Below are positions 16,594 through 24,101 of a stretch of DNA of 28,705 nucleotides, piece after piece (positions within the stretch are counted from its first letter, which is position 1; every line of letters begins with the position of its first letter). This DNA is from Clostridiales bacterium (GTDB lineage: Bacteria; Bacillota; Clostridia; TANB77; CAG-508), in the NCBI GenBank assembly GCA_003507395.1, contig DNVW01000006.1:1-28705 (forward strand), given 5' to 3'. Below the pieces are notes generated by a model. That model saw only the letters and a list, made by a program, of their open reading frames with translations. It did no database searches and was not told the origin of the DNA. The translations under genes were made by a program, and so were the position numbers.

Positions 16594-18294
16594 ATGAAGG
16601 AGAAGAAAAAAATATTAATTGTTACAGCTTTTCCTACACATGGTGCAGGAAGTGGAGCATTGATAACAACACAATCAAAATCATATGTAGAAGATGGACA
16701 TGAAGTAGTTATAATAACGGGAAATAATAGAACAGATTTTGATAAATTAGATGGAGTAAGGTACCATGTTGTACCATTTACTGCAGAAACAGAAAATCCA
16801 GAAAAAATAGAAGGACAATGTGATTTCAACTACTTAATGTTTACAACACACACTGAAAGCACGGCAAACTTCTGGAATGCAAATCTAGAACAAATTGAAG
16901 AATATATGCAAGTTTTTGAATCAGCAATAGGTGAGGAAATTGGAAAATTCAATCCAGATATTGTACATGCTCAGCATAATTGGATAACAAGTAGCATACT
17001 TTCAAAGTTTAATAAACCAGTTGTACTTACAATTCATGGAACAGATCTAATGGGTTATGAAAAATCAATTGAAGAATTACAAAAAGTTAATCAAAGAATA
17101 GAAGAAGTAAAGCAAAAAGCTTTAGATGGCAAAGATACGCAAACAATACAAAATATGGAAGAATTAGAACACGTATATAAAAAATATTCATCAAAAAAGC
17201 AAATATTAAGAGATATAAAAAAATTAATGGATAATGGGAAAATACAAACTACAAGAGAGCAATTAGAAGAATTAGTAAGATTATATGATGAAAAAACCAA
17301 ATATGAATTATATATTAAATATGCTGAAAAGTCCGCTAAAACTGCCAATAGAATAATAGTAATATCAGAAGATCAAAAGAAGGAATTTATAAGATTATTT
17401 CCAAATAATCAAGATAAAGTAAGATTATTAGAAAATGGATATGATGCTCAAACATTCTATATGGATGAAGATGTGAAAAAAGATGCGGTTTTACCAGCAG
17501 ATAAATCAGATTATGATAATCTAGTATTATTTGTTGGAAAATTTGCAGATTTTAAAGGAATAGATGCATTATTAAATGCTGCTAAAATATATGAGAGCGA
17601 CATGAAAGAACTAGGAAAAAAAGTAGAAACTCTAATTGTTGGTTCTGGAGCATTGGATGAAAAATTAAGAGAACAAGCTACTCAATTAGGATTAGAAAAC
17701 ACACACTTTTTAGGCAGAAAAAGTCATCAAGAAATTTGTAAATTACAAAATCTAGCAGATGTATCTATAATACCATCAAGAAATGAACCTTTTGGACTAG
17801 TTGTAATTGAAGGAACTGCATGTGGTCATCCAGTTATTGCAACAAACGCAGGCGGAATACCGGGGATATTAAATACTGAAAATGCAAATATTTCAGATAA
17901 ATCACAAACATATAAAACACCACTTGGAATTCTAGTACCACCTTTACCAGATAGAAATGATAAATTAGATGATAAACAAAAAGATGAACTTGACAAATTT
18001 ATGACAGAATATGTGGTGACAAAAGATGAAGATAAAGATAAATTAATTGACGAAATTTGTAATAATTTAAATTTGCCAAAAGATGTTGTTATAAATTATA
18101 CAAATGCATATATGCGAACTATAAAAGGAATAAGTGATAGTGTGATTGAGATAGTTTCAAAAAAAGGTGAATTTAACAACGAAGAAATTGCAAAATATAC
18201 TAAAGATAGGTACTCTCAAGACACTATAAGAAATAAACTTTTAGGTATATTTGATGAAGCTGTTCGAGATCATAGTATGGCACAAGATAGATAG
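16594..18294 (+). CDS. GT4-like glycosyltransferase with helical insert
   Basis: 566-aa cytosolic GT-B fold glycosyltransferase, probably using a nucleotide sugar. The N-terminal Rossmann domain has KILIVTAFPTHGAGSGALIT and the acceptor-side IVHAQHNW and IHGTDL (residues 147-152). The C-terminal domain has VGKFADFKGIDALL near 314, the glycine loop VGSGALDEKL and the donor-binding EPFGLVVIEG (398-407, E-x7-E) followed by NAGGIPGIL. A charged, coiled-coil-like insert of about 90 residues (157-245) separates the two domains, and about 130 residues extend the C-terminus. It closes the run that begins at 13984 and is followed by a hairpin terminator. Substrate is unknown. Confidence 0.85.
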   Translation: MKEKKKILIVTAFPTHGAGSGALITTQSKSYVEDGHEVVIITGNNRTDFDKLDGVRYHVVPFTAETENPEKIEGQCDFNYLMFTTHTESTANFWNANLEQIEEYMQVFESAIGEEIGKFNPDIVHAQHNWITSSILSKFNKPVVLTIHGTDLMGYEKSIEELQKVNQRIEEVKQKALDGKDTQTIQNMEELEHVYKKYSSKKQILRDIKKLMDNGKIQTTREQLEELVRLYDEKTKYELYIKYAEKSAKTANRIIVISEDQKKEFIRLFPNNQDKVRLLENGYDAQTFYMDEDVKKDAVLPADKSDYDNLVLFVGKFADFKGIDALLNAAKIYESDMKELGKKVETLIVGSGALDEKLREQATQLGLENTHFLGRKSHQEICKLQNLADVSIIPSRNEPFGLVVIEGTACGHPVIATNAGGIPGILNTENANISDKSQTYKTPLGILVPPLPDRNDKLDDKQKDELDKFMTEYVVTKDEDKDKLIDEICNNLNLPKDVVINYTNAYMRTIKGISDSVIEIVSKKGEFNNEEIAKYTKDRYSQDTIRNKLLGIFDEAVRDHSMAQDR

Positions 18295-18308
18295 TAAATA
18301 AATTAGTC

Positions 18309-18334
18309 AGGGCTTATCAGCAATGGTAAGCCCT
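18309..18334 (+). terminator. Hairpin after the glycosyltransferase gene
   Basis: AGGGCTTATC and GGTAAGCCCT form a 10-bp stem with one G-U pair and a 6-nt loop, 15 nt after the stop. Only a weak T tract (TTGATATT) follows, so its strength is uncertain. Confidence 0.6.
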
Positions 18335-18341
18335 TGATATT

Positions 18342-18443
18342 ACCGAGCAAGCAGCTAAAAATAGCAAAAAAGTTGCAAAAGAAAGCGTAAAAATGACACA
18401 GAGAGCCGTACGAGCATCAAAAAAGGCTATAGTGGGAGTTTAA
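18342..18443 (+). pseudogene. Remnant of a mobile-element protein
   Basis: One frame reads 33 residues of the type TEQAAKNSKKVAKESVKMTQ, then RAVRASKKAIVGV and stop. This Ala/Lys/Thr-rich pattern of repeated TxQxAK-like units resembles the linker preceding the membrane part of large proteins in Tn1549/CTn-type conjugative elements. No start or ribosome binding site is found and the reading frame begins right after a stop. I infer a decayed fragment; the identification rests on a short compositional match. Confidence 0.4.
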
Positions 18444-18607
18444 AATTTCAAAAAGAAATGATGATGGTTGCAGAAAAAATGGCATTAGAGGGGAATTGTA
18501 TTCTTACACCTGCTTATCCAGTATTAGAGAATATATATTTGAAGAAAAATATAGGGAATAGGGGCCAAGTAAAAGCTAAAATAATGAAGCTTCAGAATCA
18601 ATTTTAA
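18431..18607 (+). pseudogene. Remnant of a deoxyribosyltransferase-like protein
   Basis: An alternative frame reads SGSLKFQKEMMMVAEKMALE, then GNCILTPAYPVLENIYLKK, and ends at 18607. The GSLKFxKEMM...AEKMALEGNCxLTPxYP pattern resembles the first half of nucleoside 2-deoxyribosyltransferase-like proteins common in Clostridia genomes and mobile elements. The catalytic second half (DAILVxNxDGYIG-like) is absent; the reading frame instead runs into unrelated residues. It overlaps the preceding fragment in another frame, so two decayed genes have been joined. An ATG cluster lies at 18458-18466 but has no good ribosome binding site. Confidence 0.5.
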
Positions 18608-18809
18608 GAGGTTTTTATATAAAAGTAGTATAGTTTGTTGTTAGTATAAGATGCTAAAATAGAGGCTTTATTAAAGGAATAGCAAGATTTCATAGGTAGG
18701 ACCATATAAACATGGTTTTATATTTTACTCCTATTCCTGTTTGCACAAAAGTTTGATAATGGACAGGTTTTATACATTTTATATAATTATTAATTTATGG
18801 AGGTTATAT
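18608..18809. other. Noncoding stretch upstream of the phospholipase C-like gene
   Basis: It holds a partial match to the 19.8-20.1 kb repeats (TATAGTTTGTTGT, 18629-18641) and the first copy of a hairpin element (18699-18756). No gene is supported. A weak reading frame from 18741 joins the downstream gene, but it lacks a start signal. Confidence 0.6.
18699..18756. repeat. Diverged hairpin element, copy 1
   Basis: A hairpin ACCAT/ATGGT (18701-18716, 6-nt loop) is followed by a T-rich segment, TACTCCT and TTGCACAAAAGTTTGAT (18740-18756). The same order recurs at 20351-20418 with a different stem sequence. Confidence 0.55.
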
Positions 18810-19415
18810 ATGAGTTCATTAAAAATGCATATAGCAATTTCAGAAGAGATACGAAAACAATTTAATTTAAGTAATGATTTTTTATTAGGAGCAATTTTAC
18901 CAGATATAATAAAACTATTAAGAAAAGAAAGAATTACCTCGCATTTTGAAATAGATAATCAAGTAGATTTAGAAAAATTTAAAAAAATGCAAACGAATAT
19001 AAATAGTGATTTAGTTTTAGGGTATTATGCTCATTTAATTGAAGATAAAATTTGGTTTGAATCTTATATGTTAAATAAATATTGTATTTTGCCAGATTAT
19101 ACTGATGATAAATTGTATTCAGATTATTCATATGTAGATGAATTAATGTATAAAAAATTGAATTTAGATACTTTAAAAATAAAGAAAGATTTATTATCTG
19201 TTTTAAAAACAGTAAATATAAATGATATTTGCTTAATGGAATTTAGCAATAAATATATATTAAATAAGGATGAGATAAGATTAAAAATAGAAGAAGTTTG
19301 GAAAGATTATCCAACAACAGAAGAAAATTACTTTTTTACTCAAACTGATTCAGAAGAATACTATAAATTAGCAGTAACAACTGTTAATAATTATATTTCT
19401 AAAATATTAATATAG
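18810..19415 (+). CDS. Putative Zn-dependent phospholipase C-like protein
   Basis: 201-aa protein from ATG 18810, chosen because TGGAGG lies 6 nt upstream; the frame extends 23 codons further upstream without a ribosome binding site. The pattern MHIAISEEIRKQF, FLLGAILPDI, RITSHFEI and GYYAHLIEDKIW resembles the His/Asp metal-binding layout of the zinc-dependent phospholipase C / S1-P1 fold. There is no signal peptide, so if correct it acts inside the cell. It is flanked by mobile-element remnants and repeats, and may have arrived by transfer. The family call is from motif layout only. Confidence 0.6.
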   Translation: MSSLKMHIAISEEIRKQFNLSNDFLLGAILPDIIKLLRKERITSHFEIDNQVDLEKFKKMQTNINSDLVLGYYAHLIEDKIWFESYMLNKYCILPDYTDDKLYSDYSYVDELMYKKLNLDTLKIKKDLLSVLKTVNINDICLMEFSNKYILNKDEIRLKIEEVWKDYPTTEENYFFTQTDSEEYYKLAVTTVNNYISKILI

Positions 19416-19671
19416 TTAATGTAAAAGATTAGATTCTAATATCTATTCTTCTTGTTTAGAAAAAACAGTGAAGTAGGGGGACAGCGCCTCATTTAAAGAA
19501 TTAATATTTTTGGTAAAATTTTATAATAAAAAAATTATTTTATTTAATTTCAAATTTAAGATTTTCAAATTTTGTTTGGAAAAAATTCTTAAACCGAACA
19601 TTTGATTATTACGAGTTAATTTACAAATTTTAATTATGATTTTAGTTTTATAATTATATTTATTAATTTTG

Positions 19672-20239
19672 AAAATCAATTTTAAGCAATTTAAATTATT
19701 AACTAATTAAATTATTCATTTTAAACATTATAAATTGATTTTGAAGCTTTTAAATTTATAATAAGTAAGTTATATTTATGAACATTAATCAAATTTATAC
19801 AATTATTACTATACATATAAATCTCTGAAATTAGCTAAAATAATGGCTTGCGAGAATCGTTTTTAAACGTTTTTTAGCCATAACGCCATATAGTTTGTTG
19901 TCTGATATTTTAGCAAAATACTGGCAATTCTAGTGTTTAGCAATTTTTAGCAGTAAAATTATACATTTATATAGTAATACCAAGAGACTCAAAAAAAGCC
20001 CAAAATAACGACGCACGAGAATCGATTTTAAGGCGTTTTTAAAAATTAAGCATATAGTTTGTTGTCTTAAAAATAAGCCAAATATAGCGAAATAGGCAGT
20101 TTAGAGATTTTTATAAAAATTATCATAAATAAGTATGATGAAAAAATGAACTGGACATAAAAATTAAATTTAAGGACATAAAATTAATTAGATATGAAAT
20201 TATAAAGATAAAATATAAAACAAGCTTAAAATTGATTTT
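19672..20239. repeat. Segment bounded by a 16-bp inverted repeat
   Basis: AAAATCAATTTTAAGC (19672-19687) and its exact reverse complement (20224-20239) enclose both direct repeats. No target-site duplication is evident, and the arms are AT-rich. Confidence 0.4.
19848..20067. repeat. Two diverged direct repeats
   Basis: Cores at 19848-19903 and 20014-20067 share CGAGAATCG, then TTTTAA, CGTTTTT and the 16-nt CATATAGTTTGTTGTCT-like end in the same order and almost the same spacing. Weaker similarity extends on both sides, giving a unit of about 165 bp. A partial third match lies at 18629-18641. Confidence 0.7.
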
Positions 20240-20350
20240 GAGAGTTGATAATAAAGCATTGATTAGGTATTGCATAATATAAATAATAAAGATATAATAA
20301 TAAAGTATTAGTAAGACATAAAAGGTCTGAATGTACTGAAAACACTAGGA

Positions 20351-20418
20351 AGGACTCTAATTTGAGTTCTATATATTTGGTTCTACTCCTTTTTGCACAA
20401 AACTTTGATTTTGTGCAA
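20351..20418. repeat. Hairpin element, copy 2
   Basis: Hairpin GGACTC/GAGTTC (20352-20369, one G-U pair) is followed by TACTCCT and a perfect 10-bp hairpin TTGCACAAAA/TTTTGTGCAA (20393-20418, 6-nt loop). It matches the copy at 18699-18756 in order and in the TTGCACAAAA-N-TTTGAT block. Confidence 0.55.
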
Positions 20419-20485
20419 TGTTTTATATTGCTTTTTTTATACTTATACATGCCTAGCTTCTCTCTACTACCTTTTAAAAACTACT

Positions 20486-20525
20486 AAAAAAACAAATATT
20501 ATTAAATAAATAATATTTGTTTTTT
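20486..20525 (-). terminator. Terminator of rho
   Basis: A long AT-rich inverted repeat, AACAAATATTATT with AATAATATTTGTT, is flanked by A-runs on one side and T-runs on the other, with a 5-nt loop. It lies 25 nt after the rho stop on the minus strand. Confidence 0.75.
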
Positions 20526-20549
20526 ATGTTTTATTATAATGCATATACT

Positions 20550-21911
20550 TTAATCCTTAAAAAAATAACTTATTCTTTCTAAAAATTCCTCATTATTTTT
20601 AGTTGCTGTCATTTGATCTATTAATTGTTCTGTTACTTCTGTTACTGCCATTGTTGATAAAGCTTTTCTTAATGCAAATACAGTTTCTAATTCTTTTTTA
20701 GATAATAACAATTCTTCTCTTCTTGTTCCAGATTTATTAATATCTATTGCTGGGAAAATTCGTTTTTCTGATAATTTTCTGTCTAAGTGAACCTCCATAT
20801 TACCAGTACCTTTAAATTCTTCAAATATAACATCATCCATCCTACTACCTGTTTCTATTAATGCTGTAGCAAGAATTGTTAAGCTTCCCCCATTTTCTAT
20901 ATTTCTAGCTGCACCAAAGAATTTTTTGGGTTTATGTAATGCACTTGGATCAAAACCACCAGACAATGTTTTACCTGAAGAAGGAACTACTAAGTTATAT
21001 GCTCTTGCAAGTCTTGTGATGCTATCTAATAATATAACAACATCCTTTTTTTGCTCTGTAAGCCTTTTAGCTCTTTCTAGTACCATTTCCGCAACCTTTA
21101 CGTGGTGTTCTGGCAATTCGTCAAAGGTTGAATATATTACATCTCCCTTTATAGATCTTCTCATGTCTGTTACTTCTTCTGGACGTTCATCTATTAATAA
21201 AACTATTAATTCTATTTCTGGATTATTTATTGATATACTATTTGCTATTTTCTTTAATAGTGTTGTTTTTCCAACTTTTGGTGGTGCAACTATCATTCCT
21301 CTTTGCCCTTTGCCAATTGGGCACATCAAATCTATTATTCTCATAGAATATTCGTTTGAGCTTGTCTCTAACTTTATTCTTTCATTAGGATATATAGGAA
21401 TTAAATCATCAAATTTTGTTCTCCTATAAGCTTTTTCTGGAGCTTCTCCATTAACCTCTCCAACATATATAAGCGCTGGAAATTTTTCTCCTTCTTTAGG
21501 AAGTCGAGCTATTCCCTTTATTTTATCTCCCTTATCAAGTTTAAATCTTCTTATTTGAACAGGCGATATATATACGTCTTTTGGAGTTGATAAATAATTT
21601 TCACCTCTTAAAAAACCATAACCATCGGGTAAGACTTCTAAAATTCCTTCTACTATTTCGTCTTCTTCATTTGTTATCTTATATCCACTAGAAGAATTAT
21701 TTTCAGCTTTTTCTTCTTTTTCATAATAATTTGTTGTTATGATACCATCATCTTCTATCAAATTTTCATTTGTTTTATCTATACTTTCCTCAGTTGCATT
21801 AGTTAAGAAGTCTATTAATTCCTCTTTTTTTAATTTAGAAACATTCTTAACGCCTTTTTCCTTCGCTAATTGACGTAATTCAACTAAGGTATACTTTTCT
21901 AGATTTTCCAT
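20550..21911 (-). CDS. rho: Transcription termination factor Rho
   Basis: Hexameric RNA helicase that ends transcription. An N-terminal SAP-like Rho_N domain (residues 5-38, TLVELRQLAKEKGVKNVSKL) and a short acidic linker precede the cold-shock-like RNA-binding domain (about 85-160, GILEVLPDGYGFLR, DVYISPVQIRRFKL). The ATPase domain has Walker A APPKVGKT (209-216), DERPEEVTDM, Walker B VILLDSITRLARAYN, then SGGFDPSAL, FFGAARN and GTGNMEVHLDR. At 453 aa it is typical. The leader has a GGGGG-rich ribosome binding site. It lies about 130 nt downstream of the divIC-like gene on the same strand, separated by a hairpin. Confidence 0.98.
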   Translation of the reverse strand: MENLEKYTLVELRQLAKEKGVKNVSKLKKEELIDFLTNATEESIDKTNENLIEDDGIITTNYYEKEEKAENNSSSGYKITNEEDEIVEGILEVLPDGYGFLRGENYLSTPKDVYISPVQIRRFKLDKGDKIKGIARLPKEGEKFPALIYVGEVNGEAPEKAYRRTKFDDLIPIYPNERIKLETSSNEYSMRIIDLMCPIGKGQRGMIVAPPKVGKTTLLKKIANSISINNPEIELIVLLIDERPEEVTDMRRSIKGDVIYSTFDELPEHHVKVAEMVLERAKRLTEQKKDVVILLDSITRLARAYNLVVPSSGKTLSGGFDPSALHKPKKFFGAARNIENGGSLTILATALIETGSRMDDVIFEEFKGTGNMEVHLDRKLSEKRIFPAIDINKSGTRREELLLSKKELETVFALRKALSTMAVTEVTEQLIDQMTATKNNEEFLERISYFFKD

Positions 21912-22010
21912 AAAATTTCCCCCTAAATTTTATTTATATATTACATATTTTACTTCATTTATATAATGGATTTTTTACTAAGATTTTAAAAAAATAGAAT
22001 TTAAAACTAC

Positions 22011-22036
22011 AGAGGCACATAAAAGTTGGTGCCTCT
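22011..22036 (-). terminator. Hairpin after the divIC-like gene
   Basis: AGAGGCAC and GTGCCTCT form a perfect 8-bp stem with a 10-nt loop just past the stop. The tract after it on the minus strand (GTAGTTTTAAAT) is only partly T-rich. Confidence 0.65.
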
Positions 22037-22040
22037 TCAA

Positions 22041-22313
22041 TTACTTTCCAATATCTATGTATACTCTTTCATTAGGTAAATACATATCAAGTTTGTCACG
22101 AGCAATTTCTTCAATAAACTCTTTTGAATTTACATTTTCTTTTTTGGCTATTAAATTTGAATTTTTTGTTTTGGCTTCTTCTATTTGCAAAGCATATCTT
22201 TTCTCATCTGATTTATAAGCATTTAATATTTGTTGTTGATTTATGAAAATATATATAATATATCCAAACAAAATCAATAAAAATAGTATTTTATATGTTT
22301 TTTTCTTTTTCAT
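22041..22313 (-). CDS. Septum formation initiator (FtsB/DivIC-like)
   Basis: Small bitopic division protein of 90 aa: a positive N-terminus (MKKKKTYK), one membrane helix (residues 8-25), a coiled coil (about 26-63), and the conserved tail EFIEEIARDKLDMYLPNERVYIDI, the FtsB/DivIC signature. It stabilises the divisome with FtsL/DivIB-type partners. Position directly after yabP-yabQ matches divIC of Bacillus. A vegetative promoter overlapping the end of yabQ would let it be expressed outside sporulation. Confidence 0.88.
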   Translation of the reverse strand: MKKKKTYKILFLLILFGYIIYIFINQQQILNAYKSDEKRYALQIEEAKTKNSNLIAKKENVNSKEFIEEIARDKLDMYLPNERVYIDIGK

Positions 22314-22403
22314 ATGTATTTTATCTCTCCGAATTCGATATTTTAAAATTAATACATTTATTTTTTCTACATAATTTTGTAAAATCCTTCTTTAAACATA
22401 ATT

Positions 22404-22432
22404 ATTTTAACATATTATTTATTTAATTTCAA
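22404..22432 (-). promoter_or_regulatory. Sigma-A promoter of the divIC-like gene
   Basis: On the minus strand TTGAAA (22432-22427), 17-nt spacer, TAAAAT (22409-22404), 91 nt upstream of the start. It overlaps the yabQ stop codon. Confidence 0.6.
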
Positions 22433-22884
22433 CTTTTTTTACCTTTTTTTGTTAAAATTTTTATTTTACTTATAGGTCTTCTAATATTAATTACAAAAAA
22501 GTGTATAGGCTTACAGATTGTTATTTTAAATAGTTTAACTATATATTTGAATATAAATGAAATTATTTTTTTAAAAAAGCTTATAATGATAACATTAACT
22601 TTTATAAATAATTTACTAATTGCTAGTAAATAAATAATAATTCCTACTCCTAATCCAACAAAAATATAACTTCTTATTTCTCCATTATTAAATTTTAATA
22701 TTGTAAATAATAATAGTATTCCTGTTATTATCCAAAAAATTAAATCTTCTATATATGTTATAAAATCTGGAGTTTTAAAAGTTTTTCGAATAACTCTAAA
22801 AATATCAAAAATTATTCCAATTAGAATACCAGTTATCGTAAAAATTAAAAGACTATATATTTGATTATGTATACCTTGTGACAT
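22429..22884 (-). CDS. yabQ: Spore cortex biosynthesis protein YabQ
   Basis: 151-aa membrane protein needed for spore cortex formation in Bacillus. Membrane helices lie near residues 9-28 (LLIFTITGILIGIIFDIFRV), 44-62 and 70-88. The GxxxGIIFDxFRxxRK segment and the FITYIEDLIFWIxTG segment are typical of YabQ, and the C-terminus is basic. It starts 17 nt after yabP and precedes the divIC-like gene, the standard order. Confidence 0.9.
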   Translation of the reverse strand: MSQGIHNQIYSLLIFTITGILIGIIFDIFRVIRKTFKTPDFITYIEDLIFWIITGILLLFTILKFNNGEIRSYIFVGLGVGIIIYLLAISKLFIKVNVIIISFFKKIISFIFKYIVKLFKITICKPIHFFVINIRRPISKIKILTKKGKKS

Positions 22885-22901
22885 AATTTTCTTTCCTACT
22901 T

Positions 22902-23207
22902 TTATTTAAATATTTTGTTCAGTAATCCTGAACTTTTTTTATCAGAATTGTTCTCTGTATAGCCTAAATTATATATTTCTCCATTGATTACAACTTCTGT
23001 TGTATCTAAGCTTAATTTATTTATTCTTAAATTCTCACCTTTTATAGTTAAAAGCCCCAGTTCTGTTTCTAAAATTACTATTTGATCATCAAAACTTAAC
23101 ACATCTAACACTCCAGAGATGCTTAATTTTTCCCTGTTCTCTAAAACTATATTTTGAATAATATTGTTATTCGCATTTATACTTGTTTTTCTTTCTTCTA
23201 TTGCCAT
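22902..23207 (-). CDS. yabP: Sporulation protein YabP
   Basis: 101-aa protein of the YabP/YqfC family, a spore assembly protein of the mother cell. Recognisable features are NIVLENREKLSISGVLDVLSFDD, then ILETELGLLTIKGENLRINKLSLDT, GEIYNLGY. Start ATG 23207 is preferred, since AGGAG lies about 9 nt upstream; the in-frame ATG at 23216 would have no spacing. It is first gene of the yabP-yabQ-divIC unit and divergent from the 23349 orphan. A sporulation promoter is expected in the 140-nt intergenic region, but I cannot single one out. Confidence 0.9.
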   Translation of the reverse strand: MAIEERKTSINANNNIIQNIVLENREKLSISGVLDVLSFDDQIVILETELGLLTIKGENLRINKLSLDTTEVVINGEIYNLGYTENNSDKKSSGLLNKIFK

Positions 23208-23348
23208 TAGCCTCATCTCCTACTCTTTTTAATCTTATAAATAATATATATTCAATACTTGTCTGTTTTAGAACATATAATATTGCTTTTCGTTATTTTA
23301 TATGATATATTGGTTATGTGAACGGTTGTAAAGGAGGAGGAAGTATTG

Positions 23349-24077
23349 ATGTCTAAAAAATATAATATAGATGAGAGAGCACAAAAGCAATGGGAAAATT
23401 ATAGTATATTCTCTATAGTACATGCACTTGTAGAAAAGAATAAAGATAATGGATTATTTAATATAAGTTTGAAATATTATCCACAGCCATTATATCCAGA
23501 CATAGCTGATGTATATGATGAAAATAACCCAGCATATAAATCTTTAAAAAATTTAAAAAACATTAACATGATTAATCCTTCTTTAGAGAAAATAAAAGGA
23601 CAAGATTTAAGAGCAATTAGAGCTGCTCAAGGTATATGTTTCAGGGCACTTGCCCGATTCCCACAATTCTCACAAATGTCTAATATAATGCTGTATGATA
23701 TAAATAACAATAAAAACTTAGCAATGAGTGAATTTTTGGAAAGACTTAGTAATATTACTGATAAAAATGAAAGAGTAAAATTTATAATGTCTCTTGCTAT
23801 AGATGGTATTCAAGGAGCAGATAGTGAGACAGTTCATAAGTTTCTTAATATATTAGCTACTGCATTAAGACCATCAAAAGATAAAAATGGTTATTGTTCA
23901 GGCTTGGGTCTTGCTATGGTATTTAAGGAAGATGATAAACCATTGATTAGAGGACTTGTTGGACAAGAAGGATTGTTTGATGAAATTAAGCCATGGGAAG
24001 ACATTGTGAATAGAGATGTATCAAATTTTTGCAATCAATTAAATGCCAGATCTAATAGTAAAGAAATAGAGATATAA
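23349..24077 (+). CDS. Hypothetical protein, 242 aa
   Basis: I do not recognise a family. It looks soluble and mostly helical, with KSLKNLKNINMINPSLEKIKG, then a conserved-looking segment DLRAIRAAQGICFRALARFPQF and IDGIQGADSETVHKFLNILATALR, then a mixed C-terminal part with CSGLGLAMVFKEDDKP. There is no signal peptide or membrane helix. ATG 23349 has AAGGAGGAGG about 7 nt upstream; TTG at 23346 is the other possible start. It is monocistronic, divergent from the yabPQ unit and convergent with aspartokinase, with a shared terminator. Confidence 0.75.
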   Translation: MSKKYNIDERAQKQWENYSIFSIVHALVEKNKDNGLFNISLKYYPQPLYPDIADVYDENNPAYKSLKNLKNINMINPSLEKIKGQDLRAIRAAQGICFRALARFPQFSQMSNIMLYDINNNKNLAMSEFLERLSNITDKNERVKFIMSLAIDGIQGADSETVHKFLNILATALRPSKDKNGYCSGLGLAMVFKEDDKPLIRGLVGQEGLFDEIKPWEDIVNRDVSNFCNQLNARSNSKEIEI

Positions 24078-24098
24078 AGAGAGACTAAGTCTCTCTTT
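24076..24098. terminator. Bidirectional terminator between orphan gene and aspartokinase
   Basis: AAAGAGAGAC and GTCTCTCTTT form a perfect 10-bp stem with a 3-nt loop TAA. T-rich sequence follows the hairpin on both strands. Confidence 0.85.
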
Positions 24099-24101
24099 AT
24101 G

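Larger units (their letters stand above)
19416..20549. other. 1.1-kb noncoding region with repeats
   Basis: Very AT-rich stretch with no credible gene on either strand. It contains two diverged direct repeats (cores 19848-19903 and 20014-20067), a perfect 16-bp inverted repeat (19672-19687 and 20224-20239), a hairpin element (20351-20418) and the rho terminator. Confidence 0.75.

Noticed and set aside
18741..18809. Upstream extension of the phospholipase-like gene from 18741
   Set aside because: No ribosome binding site lies before it, it begins inside the hairpin element, and the ATG at 18810 has a strong site at good spacing.
20226..20450. 74-codon minus-strand frame in the noncoding region
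   Set aside because: It overlaps the hairpin element, has no start signal, and its composition is what random AT-rich DNA gives.
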